DNA from: Lasioglossum baleicum
Taxonomy: Eukaryota; Arthropoda; Insecta; Hymenoptera; Halictidae
Reading direction: 5' to 3'
Length of the DNA stretch: 64,000 bases
NCBI RefSeq assembly: GCF_051020765.1
Contig: NC_134944.1
Span: 6,014,001 to 6,078,000 of the forward strand
The position numbers and the translations under genes were made by a program. Under the pieces are notes generated by a model. It did no database searches and was not told the DNA's origin. It worked only from the letters and a program-made list of their open reading frames with translations. This document shows, one piece after another, positions 36,680 to 45,964 of the stretch (position 1 is the first letter of the stretch; each line of letters opens with the position of its first letter).

Positions 36680-36954
36680 TTGGTCCTAAAAATGTGTTTC
36701 CTTGAAAAGAGTGCTTCCCAAGGCCATTTCAAACAACTTTCTCCTTTGCGAAAATATTCTCCGGGGCTTCGTTCAGGAGTTATTCACGAAAAACGCGGAC
36801 CAATCGCAGCACCGCTGCGGCGATGACCTTGACGCTGCCCTTGGCCGAGCCGCGCTCTGATTGGCCCGCGTTTTTCGCTAATAACTCCTTAACGGAGCGA
36901 CGGAGAACATTTTCGCAAAGGAGAAAGTTTCAAGAAACTACATTTTCGAGCCAA
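36680..36954. mobile_element. 275-bp fold-back MITE with CCAAT-bearing arms
   Basis: The arms are inverted copies. On the left, ACTTTCTCCTTTGCGAAAAT, AGGAGTTATTCACGAAAAAC and GCGGACCAATCGCAG; on the right, the complement of ACTTTCTCCTTTGCGAAAAT, AGGAGTTATTAGCGAAAAAC and GCGGGCCAATCAGAG. The outer words TTGGTCCTAAAAATGTGTTT and TTGGCTCGAAAATGTAGTTT also pair, after an indel of about 30 bp in the left arm. AATTTCGT may extend the ends to 36658 and 36967. The loop is GC-rich. There is no coding capacity, superfamily is unknown and no target duplication is visible. Confidence 0.82.
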
Positions 36955-38265
36955 CTTGTACGAAATTTTCCCGAGAGGAAATACATTTTCATCTCGCATA
37001 AAAGTCCGCAGTCTTCCAAGTCTGCAAATCACATTTTACTTCGACAAAAGGAATAAATTAATGTAAAACATTCGAAGGGACCGTTTCCCCGCCCCCAGAT
37101 CAGCAAGACCGCAACTCCAATTTAAACAGCACATAAAGAGCACACCCTAAACAGCCGAGGCCCTCGAGGGCCCGATTCCCCGCCCAAGATCACCGGGCAA
37201 AACGGAAAGTTCGCACGAGGGTCCGGCAGGAATGATTTACTTATCGATGTCGCGTAATCCATCCGATCGGTTATCTCGATCGCGTCGGGTACAATGTAGC
37301 CGGTCGGTTACAGGTGTCGCGACCGATCGACAACAGGTGATACGGCGATCGTCTTGATCTGGGAATAAGAGTGCTACTGGTCTCGATTCCTCCAAGTAGT
37401 AAGAGAAGAGTGTCTCGCAACGCGGTTTTTCGAGCGGAGTCGATTAGCGTCCGATAAGTTCGAGTGTGTTTGCGTTGGGTATCCTCTCGCGGGTCGATTG
37501 ATTCCAGTCGAATATGACCAACGATAAGGCGCGATGTATGCTTATGTGCGTGTGTGTGTGTGTGCCCCAACTCGTTTGTGGCGTGCTCGTTGCGAGCACC
37601 TGGACGGTTCGCATCGGTTCCTCTGCGCCGATTGGTCGGAACAATGTTCTCCTTGTCGCCGGGATATTATTATGTTTGCGGCTTCTATCTGGCTCGTTAT
37701 TAACTTCGTAACCGGCGAACCGCCACCGTGCCTACGCTCCCGAGAATAAAAATACACCGACCTGTGTTTTCAGTGATAATAAAACGCGCTCCATTCTCTT
37801 TCTCTCTCTCTCGCTCTTTCGTTCTTGTATGCGCCGGAGTTTTGCTGCACCTCTCGATGCACTCGCAAAGCTAGCGGTTTGTTTGACTTGGGAACACGCG
37901 CGCAACACGGTCCGATTGCCTGACTCACCCTCCGTAATCGCGCCGCGGATAAATGGATAGGTTCTAGAGCCAGAACTAAACGCAATGAGTCGTGAAAACG
38001 AGCAACCGATCGACTCTCTCCAGCTGCAATTCCAGAGATCCGTTGCAATAACGCTGGGACGAGCGTGACTTTCTTTTGCAACTCTATTATACCCTTTCGG
38101 TCAGACGATGTACTCTAGCGATTTCACTCGCGACTCCAGGATTGAAAATTTTCCGGATGTATATACATCTATGCGCATCTAAAAAACACATAATCTGAAA
38201 TTTTTGGGTTCACATAAGTTGTATACATTCTGGAAATTCATATAATATCGAAACATATTTTTTAA
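36955..38265. other. Unique DNA, no gene recognised
   Basis: CpG-rich unique sequence with a GT run at 37549-37564 and a CT run near 37800. The open frames are short. AT-rich from 38140. Confidence 0.5.
36996..37015. mobile_element. Solo right terminus of the hAT-like MITE family
   Basis: GCATAAAAGTCCGCAGTCTT matches the right ends at 62235-62254 and 109-136. No left partner is visible nearby, so this is a decayed or truncated copy next to the fold-back element at 36680. Confidence 0.4.
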
Positions 38266-38635
38266 GGCGGTAGACTCGTTTCCAGGATTGCGAGGGTGCG
38301 GGGTTTTTCAGTAGTCAAAAAACGCGAGATAAAAGATCGATCTAGGGCGCTATAGCCCTAAAAAATCCTATTTTTTCGTTTACAAGGCGTAATTTGCTTT
38401 GTTATGAGCGATAGAAATAAGCTTTTTTCATCGATAACTGTGTTATGAGCGATAGAAATAAATTTCTCTCATCGATAACTGTTATGAGCGATAGAAATAA
38501 CATTCTGGAGATAGCGCCCTAGATCGATCTCTTATCCAGCATTTTCGACTACTGAAAAACCACGTGTTTATATTATCGAGAAATTAGAAGGCGAATCCCG
38601 CACCCTAGCAATCCTGAAAAAAGGAATCTACCTCC
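38266..38635. mobile_element. 370-bp fold-back element with internal 40-bp tandem
   Basis: The left arm holds GGCGGTAGACTC, CAGGATTGCGAGGGTGCGGG, TTTTTCAGTAGTC and AGATCGATCTAGGGCGCTAT. The right arm is its complement with GGAGGTAGATTC, CAGGATTGCTAGGGTGCGGG, TTTTTCAGTAGTC and the identical 20-mer AGATCGATCTAGGGCGCTAT. The centre (38400-38500) is about 2.5 units of a 39-41 bp repeat, GTTATGAGCGATAGAAATAA then TCATCGATAACT, itself partly palindromic. No protein frame. Class unknown. Confidence 0.85.
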
Positions 38636-40041
38636 TCAAAGTTCGTTACAAGTCCAAATTCAAGAGCTGTGAAAAGCATCTTTTGTACTATTTTTACCAT
38701 TATTCAGACCGAAAGAAATCTTTCCAAAATTTGTATTACTTACCAGCTGTTAAAGTAATCCATCTAACTTTGTCAGAAAGATTGAAATCGATTTATAAAA
38801 AGGTTGATTCAAAGTGTGTACCATTGATAAAAAGTGTGTGTCATTAATTACGAGACTGACTATATTTCTGCAAATTCTCCCAAACAGTATACGAGGGTTA
38901 GTTGATTTATTCATTCTCATAAAAAAGTTACCTCCTCTCTGCCACTACCGGACAGTGCGATGGCGGAAGGGGAAGCTAGAGTGGGGACACGATTCTAATT
39001 CTGGCGACTCCGTTTGTCATACATCAGTGCAGTACGGTAAAAATGATCTGACTCATCTCGCAGTGGCCATTGCCACGATCCAATTTCCTACTGTGCATCA
39101 TTTAATCCGACAATTTAACGATCATAATATAGGATCTCTTCATAGAATGGATTAGGGTTAAACAGGTTTGCAGATTAATCTCAGAAATCAATTAGCGACT
39201 CAACTGGAAAATAAAATGAAGAGGAGTTCTCGGGTTCTCTCAGCAGGAAAGAAAAACGGTGCTTTAAAGCGCGTCCCGGTGGACACGCAGGGTTAAAGTT
39301 TGAACGGAGTGCGGTTTCGTCGGTGCACGGGTCGCGGATGCATGCGTGCAGCTCCTCGTTGCGTGCGTGTTTCGCCGTTAAGGCTGGTTGACTCCCGCCG
39401 TTTGGTTCGCGCCGCGCCACGCAGGGAATGACATTTCGCTGCGTTGCATGCGCACGCTTCCACGGTAATCGCACCTGCCCACTTTTCTTCGTTTTCGGCA
39501 CGGGGTGCATCGGGAGAGACAGAAAGAGAGAGAGGGAGATGGCGGAAGGACGTTCGAGAAGTCGAGGTGGGGTCGAAGAATCGATAACGCCTCGAATCGG
39601 CTCGCCATCGGGCTCGATTATAGATTTCATTTTGAAATGCTCCACATTCTTCTTCAACCCCCTCCTCCTCTTCTTCTCCTTCTCCTCCGGAGGGGGCTTA
39701 AACAAATTCAGACAGGGATTGTACATTCACATAGTTCAGTCCTCGAGTATTTTTCGTCCATCACTGTTAAAAAGCTGCAGATTATTCCGACACGGAGTGT
39801 TAAACAATCATAAATAGTGATGCAGAATAAATGAATGAGGAGAAACTTCTTTTCCGCAAGCAATGTAGTGGTCTTTGTAATTTGTTTCATCTGCATTAGT
39901 TTTTTAGAAATGAAGGTGACCTTCTCAATTTTTTAATGGAACGCTATGTATTTGTTTATGCGAAAGTGTGTTGCGAAACGAATTCATTCGCATACGACTA
40001 ATGACCGTCAAAAGGTCACACAAGGTCATATATATTATTAT
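38636..40041. other. Mixed DNA with repeat fragments, no gene recognised
   Basis: AT-rich to 38920, then the CACGTG-family repeat fragment, then CpG-rich 39220-39620 and AT-rich 39830-40040. The plus-strand frame 38814-39155 runs through the repeat fragment and is not a gene. At 39838-40020 the ordered words GCAAGCAATGTA, ATCTGCAT and CAAGGTCA recall 52795-52925, possibly two decayed copies of one element. Confidence 0.5.
38927..39012 (+). repeat. Dispersed repeat of the GTCACGTGAC family (copy 2, internally deleted)
   Basis: GTTACCTCCTCTCTGCCACT, then GGCGGAAGGGGAAGCTAGAG, then TGGGGACACGATTCTAATTC and GGCGACTC follow the order of the copy at 45827. The stretch containing the CACGTG palindrome is missing (CCGGACAGTGCGATGG instead), so the regulatory-looking core is lost here. 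Confidence 0.75.
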
Positions 40042-40145
40042 TAGTCGGCGGATTTTATGCATTTACGACAAAAATGGATAGGTGCAATTTAAAACAGTGA
40101 AGACATTAGAAGAATTTTCTATTTTGCATAGAGATCCGCTGTCTA
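40042..40145. mobile_element. 104-bp hAT-like MITE
   Basis: The left end TAGTCGGCGGATTTTATGCA and the right end TTGCATAGAGATCCGCTG, TCTA are inverted repeats of the family at 62078. The flanking octamers are ATTATTAT (40034-40041) and ATTATTAC (40146-40153), identical at seven of eight positions and of the form nTnnnnAn seen in hAT target duplications. This independently supports the 8-bp duplication at 62070. No transposase. Confidence 0.82.
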
Positions 40146-42471
40146 ATTATTACACGCACAATTACAAATGTTTTTCCACGTGAAATAATTGGTAAGGAAT
40201 GGAGTCGTATAAAAATTAAGTCATTGTCGTTAGGAGATACGCGTCGATCACTTTTAGTGTTAAGAAAATTACGTGATTTTAAAATACGGTTGCACAGTTT
40301 TTCGCCAGGGGTTGTAGTGTTTGGAAATCTGTCCGCGTCCGAGGGAGAGGGATGTTTTCGGTGAACAACCGGTTCAGGAATTGTGAGAGTCTTTCCGGGA
40401 CAAGCAGGAGCCCCGTTTTCGATTCGATCAGTCTATTTTCATCGAGTGGCAACGAGAGAATTACGCGAGGGCGGCGCGTTAATCCGGTATTCTGACAGGA
40501 CTCGCGCGGCCGCGTCCGCGGAGGCCTTTTCCAATCCCGGCACGCTGATTGTTCGGATTCAATGCGCACTGGCATTTGGCAGTTGGCAGTTCAGGAGGTG
40601 GGCAGACTGGCGGAATAAGCTGTCAGAGTGTAGCGCGCGCGATGAAAACTCTCTGGAACAGGGAGGAAACGCTTCTCTCTTTTTCTATCGCTCTCTCGCT
40701 CGGTGCCAAACCGGTCTCTCTGTCTGCTGTTGTTCATCGGGCCGCGATTTTCTCGTTTTACTCTCATCTGGATTCGTTTCGACGCACTTTTATTGGACGA
40801 CGCGTCGACAGCAACGGGGAATAATAAGCGCCGCTTCGACGGGAGAGACTTCGACACGCGGAAAGGCAATTTTTCAGCGACCCTGGACTTCAAGGACGAG
40901 ATCGCGAGAGCTCGATGCTGAAGATGGTCCACAGGATTCCAAGGATCCATCCACATTTCATCGATCTTGCGCGACAAATTTTTCCCCTGACAATGCAATT
41001 TTTCTGAACGAGCTCTGCAAAAATGTATTTCCTCTTTTAATCAGTTCTAATGGGTCCACGACTTTTTGATTTGAAGATAGTCTAATCAATTTTATACACT
41101 TTCAAAGTTGGAGGTCATTTAATGAATGTAAATATACCGTATTATTCCCGCCTCATAAAAATGTTTAAAAAAGTAAATACACGTTTATGTAACTCTTGTA
41201 TGTGATAATTCATACAGACAATTTTTATCTTCACAAAAATCGATAAAAATAAAGATTGACAATTCCAAGACGCGAGTTTCTTTCTCTCTTCAATAACTCT
41301 GTCAAATTGAAAATAAAACATCATTGTTCTCAGCTTCTTTTAATGTGTCGATTGTTTAAATAACGACAAGGGATACCGAAAGAACCACAGCCATAAGTTT
41401 GGCAGTTTCAGGAAAGTAGATCGTTGCGGACAGGAGGGCAGCAGAAATTTGTCGCCGTGTCCGCCGGAATCGCTATCGATCGGTATCGTTCGGTGACGTC
41501 GAGGCCGTTGTAACAACGTTCGAGAGCGTAACGCTGTAATCGCGCGTCCCTTCTCCGAATTCCGCTTAACTATCGGGTTCTTCGGTGCCGGGGCTCGCTC
41601 GATGAATCTCGAGTTAACTAACGCGACGGCGGGGTAATTAATCGAAAGAGCCCGGACCGCCCCCCTCGCCTCCCCCCATCGTGTTTCGAAACACAGTGAT
41701 GTCCGCGGGGCCGTGGAACAGAGGACGGACTCCGGGGCTCGTTTCCGTTGGTCACCTCCGGCTAATCATAGACCACACGGATCCAAGCTTCCCTTGGCAC
41801 TCGACTCCTCTTTCGTGTGTCGCGCGAGCCCGCTTCGGCCCGCTACAGCCCGATCTAGCTCGAACACACCAAGCCTCGCTCTACAAGGGTGTCTGATTGT
41901 AATTACTTTACTCAAGTGCGGTAATTAAACTTCTCCGGTGGCGAGTGTCCGACGATACGCCCATGTCGCTCCTAATCCACGGCTCTGTTGCTCTTCTTTT
42001 CTGTAACGGGAGCTTGCTGAAGACCGTCTTTCAATATGACGTGGGGTTTACCTGACAATTTCGCTAGACAGTCTTCTCGATACACACACTCACCGAAATT
42101 TCTATAAAGTCACTGTGCTTTGTAATGAATTCTTATAATTATACCGTACACCAATGAAAATTTGTATTTGCTAGCATTTCGGGATCACATAAAGAAAGCA
42201 TACACACCGATTTCGAAACATAAGTATAACATTTATTGATAAAAGGAAACAGAAATATAATTTTACACAGAACAGACTGCGAAATTTCTATGTCATTTTC
42301 GTCCTATGGACGACCCTGTATGTTTCTATTAAAAAACAACAAAAACTCTGACCTGAAAAAAACTATTGCACCCTGCACTGTCAAAGTGATTTAAACAGAA
42401 ATTTCTATTCAATCTGATTAATCACGATTTTCGTGAAAATTGCCACTCGTGAATCAACCCCTATACATATA
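40146..42471. other. Unique DNA, no gene recognised
   Basis: 40300-41000 is CpG-rich. The plus-strand frame 40383-41069 (228 codons) is Arg/Ser/Phe-rich, overlaps a minus-strand frame of 135 codons, and has no domain, so it is rejected. 41050-41350 and 42060-42460 are AT-rich. GACGACCCTGTATG at 42309-42322 may be a transposon end of unknown family. Confidence 0.5.
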
Positions 42472-42551
42472 TTGGGTTGGCAAATAAGTTCGTTCGGTTT
42501 TTTACATTGGAATAAATCACAAAAACCGAACGAACTTATTTGCCAACCCAA
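42472..42551. mobile_element. 80-bp mariner MITE, near-perfect hairpin
   Basis: Two exact 31-bp inverted ends beginning TTGGGTTGGCAAATAAGTTC are separated by about 18 bp. TA flanks it on both sides (42470-42471, 42552-42553). The TTRGGTTGGCAA-type end is diagnostic of mariner-family transposons. The perfect arms indicate a young copy or selection to stay paired. With a 31-bp stem and short loop, its transcript would have the size and shape of a small-RNA precursor. Confidence 0.93.
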
Positions 42552-44449
42552 TAGATATGTACTTATAATATCTCTGTATCGATTCGCAGCCAAACGAAGG
42601 CCCAGCCGTCGAATTCGATTGGTGCAGGCTGATCGACACGGGGAAACGAAGGAACGGCGCGGGGCCAATTAGCCCCATAAACTCGGGTCCAGCCCGCGAT
42701 AAAGTCGCCGAGTGGGAGAGAGGGTCGGTTGGCTTTTTTTTTTATTTTAACGGGGATGTACATAGCCGGGGCAGGATCGGGCTGGAGCGTTTACGAGCGA
42801 CGATACACCCTTTGGAATTGCGGACTACGAAATACTCGGGCTACTTGGTAATAAAAGCGAAAGTGCGAGAGCAGCCTCGGCTCCGGGGGGAGGGACGGGG
42901 GAGGGCGTGAACCGCGTCGAAAGGGGGGGAAAAAAGACGTAAAGGTGAGGAGCGAAAAAGAGATCTAAAGGGGGGACTCGTGGAGAGAGAGACAAAGGGT
43001 GAGAGTGGAGGAGGAGGAGGAGAGAGAAGCGCTCTATCTGTCCGATCTGCGGTCGTGTTCGCGCTCGTGCCGAACGCCGACTCTTCCACGATAATAATTA
43101 CGGCTGGGATACTTGAGGGAACGCGAGCGAGCGCGCGCGACGAGGAAAGCCGCAACGAAAAAAAATCGGTCCGGACTGCGCGCATCCATTCTCTTCTCTA
43201 TTTCCTTTTATTCGCGATCATCGCTCGCGGCGACGAAACCCGCATAATTGCGAAAATTCGCGGCGCGGGACAATAAAAAATCGGACTAATTGAAGGGCGG
43301 CGGGCCCGCGCAGCCCGACTGCAATCCTCTTTAACTTCGGGCGTCCTCCGGGCGACGAATCCTCGTTTTTCGGATTAATCCTCGATCGCGCTGTACCATT
43401 GGGACTAATTCCGATGCGAGATGCAGAACGCTCAAGGGCTCGGAAATAATCGCGGGAAGCCTCTGCGCGACCGCACGATCTTATTATTCTGCTGGGTGAG
43501 CGACGAGTCTTGATTGACATGCTATATTTTAATGCAATGGTCTGAAATAGCATATGTAGCGGTAGAGTGGGGACACGAGTCTTAATCTATGTTGTGAACA
43601 ACTAAAAAAAGTAATTAAAAAATCCTTCTGGACCAGAGACTTTAAAACAATCGCCACCAGACGCTAATGGTCTGTTAACATTTATATTTGTAAGACATTA
43701 TTTAAAGTTTCCACCACAAGGAGTTAAATAAATCGTACCCCAGTTGCACCACAAGAGAATTAAAGCTGGAAATAAACGAGGCTCATCTCCAAATTCCCAG
43801 GAGTTTCGAGAGACAAGATTCGCGAGTTCCGACGCATGAAGTCGTCGTGGAACTATGCAGAGGCCCACGCATCAGAAGTCCCAGCTCACCGGCGGGTCCG
43901 AGGCCCGACCGAGGTGAGAACGAAAAAGAAGAATAAGAGAAACGGGACAGTAAGATAAAGGGATAGATAGAAGAGAAAAGAAGGAGAGGATCGCCGCGAG
44001 GCTGGAGCTGAAAGTTGCGGGGCTCAGGTGCGTGCATGCGTGCGTGCCTGCCGGCCGTCAGCGCGGCCTCTTGAACTCGTGTCAAGCCACTCCAATCGGA
44101 GAATATCGTAATCTCCGGGACTGTACACGCTGACGTACCCTTACGTAATTCACGTGTCTGGCAAGAGCGTGCTCGCGTGTACGAGCACTACGCTCGAGTA
44201 TAAGAGCTACGGGGGCAAATCGAGGATCACCCGGACGGCAGAGAGAACTAGGGGGGTCGGAGGGGTTGCGAGGGGCTCAGGAACGAGGACTGCCCTTCGA
44301 CCTCGCGAACCATGCCGCATATACAAGGGTAATTCCTACGAAAGTATGATTAATCGACCGTGCTTCGTTCTGGACTGTTCCCCTTTCCCCCCTCGCCGCG
44401 CACCCCTTTACCTATTCGTGATCATCAATGAACATCCCCCGAGAAAATC
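42552..44449. other. CpG-rich unique DNA, no gene recognised
   Basis: 42580-43480 is strongly CpG-rich with purine tracts (42960-43030), and 43790-44400 is similar. 43500-43780 is AT-rich and holds a short fragment of the CACGTG repeat family at 43561. Open frames (up to 140 codons) are compositional. Confidence 0.5.
43561..43590 (+). repeat. Short fragment of the GTCACGTGAC repeat family
   Basis: GGTAGAGTGGGGACACGAGT followed by CTTAATCT corresponds to GCTAGAGTGGGGACACGATT in the copy at 38927 and the matching part of 45827. The CACGTG core is not included. Confidence 0.6.
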
Positions 44450-44652
44450 GGGGCTTTCGATTTTGCTGTCATCGTTTTCCAATTTCCTTACGCCTAATCA
44501 TTTTGCTTCAATCTGTGGTACTCGTGTTTTTCTATACTATTCCAAGTTTTGGGAAGATCTCTACTGTAACTGTTAATTGCAGACCTTTCGATTTTGGTGT
44601 CACTGTTTTCCAATTTTTCTGGAGCTCTCTACTGTAACTGTTAATTATAAAT
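44450..44652 (+). repeat. Degenerate tandem duplication, about 130 bp
   Basis: CTTTCGATTTTGCTGTCATC and GTTTTCCAATTTCC near 44452 recur as CTTTCGATTTTGGTGTCACT and GTTTTCCAATTTTT near 44584. CTCTACTGTAACTGTTAATT occurs in both units. The second unit has lost its middle. Confidence 0.75.
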
Positions 44653-45826
44653 TCATGTGCTTGTTAGTTCACACTTAACAGGTCATTTAATTCTTCCTAG
44701 GGCCATATCAATTTTCTTGAGGGTCGCACAGCATACAGATGTATACAAATTTGTCCAACCTTGAGTAATGGCTAGGTGCAACTCGACTGCACCGTTCATG
44801 CAATTGTTGCATTAATATCGTCCGAATGGAACAGACCGAAAGTTAACTTTCCATTAAGAGATAAGACTTATCTCGCTCGAGACCGCCCTTGCAGGCATTT
44901 GTAGACGAGCTTCTATAAAATATATTCACTGTACCGTACTGAAAATTCGGCGACAGCAACAATAACACTAATTCGGTAGAGTGCAGTTTGAAATTATATA
45001 AAGTTATAAATTTGCATTTATAAAAATTATTTTGGAAAATCCGCAGACTAAAATCTTGAAAGACAGGAGTGCAATTCGTGGTGCAATTCCAAGTGTAATT
45101 TCTAGCAAAATGGAAGATCGCAGCCGAAGTTGCGGCGATTCGGCGACTATTTTGATTTTTATTGCGGCATCCGGCGACGGCTTATCGTTTCCTGGGATTT
45201 TGATGAGGCGGGTGGGAGAATGCAGGTAAATTCGAGGGATTGGTTCGCAAGCGTAGCTCACAAGATCCCGGCTCGGCGCGGCGTGGTCAGGCCGTTTCCT
45301 GGCCGCGGAGTACGGCTTGCACGGGGTTGTTTCCGGGCCGTGAGAGGGCAAAGAGGGTCGTGCAGTTGCCACGCAGTCTGACTGACAAGCTGACTTATGC
45401 AAATACAGCCTCGCTTCGCCCGGTAATCTGATCGTACGTACATACGTACCTACGAGCCTTTATTTCACGATGGGATTTAAATTACCTGTAAGCCGAGCCG
45501 TTTTAACGCTAATAATAATATAACGCCGACGACTTTATCCCTCGCGCCGCGCCGGATTCCGCCGATTTCCAGGCGAATCAGCCTTCTCTAACGAAACACC
45601 GTTCTCTTCCCGACACATACCAACCATTCGACCCGGCAGAATCCATTTCTATTCCAGAAATAGCTTGGGTATTTTCTGAGTTTCTGAACATGAGTCATTT
45701 CGAATCTTCTGCAAAGCTAGGTGGAAAGTGCTCGTTGCATCTGCAACTCGGTGAGCTCCACTTAATTTTTATGCGTCCTATTTCAGAAATTTTATTAATG
45801 TTATTCGAATTTTTTATTTTCAAAAC
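44653..45826. other. Unique DNA, no gene recognised
   Basis: Mixed composition. 44740-44920 is unique sequence of the kind sometimes conserved between insects, but that cannot be judged here. 45110-45400 is CpG-rich. Open frames up to 132 codons lack motifs. Confidence 0.5.
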
Positions 45827-45964
45827 ACTGCCAGTACAGAGTCGCCAAATTAAGATTTGTGTCCCCCACTCTAGCTTCCCCTTCCACGACGCTATTCCCC
45901 CACGCTTCCGCCACGGTCACGTGACTGATCCGGCACTGGCAGAGAGGGGGTAACTTTGTCCCCC
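45827..45964 (-). repeat. Dispersed repeat carrying GTCACGTGAC (longest copy)
   Basis: On the minus strand: GTTACCCCCTCTCTGCCAGT, GCCGGATCAGTCACGTGACC, GTGGCGGAAGCGTGGGGGAA, then GAAGGGGAAGCTAGAGTGGG, GGACACAAATCTTAATTTGG and CGACTCTGTACTGGCAGTG. It retains the palindrome GTCACGTGAC at 45916-45925, as does the copy at 12574. The long minus-strand frame 45801-46502 runs through it and is rejected as a gene. Confidence 0.8.

Noticed and set aside
40383..41069. 228-codon plus-strand open frame
   Set aside because: Arg/Ser-rich reading of CpG-rich DNA with a 135-codon frame opposite it; no recognisable family.
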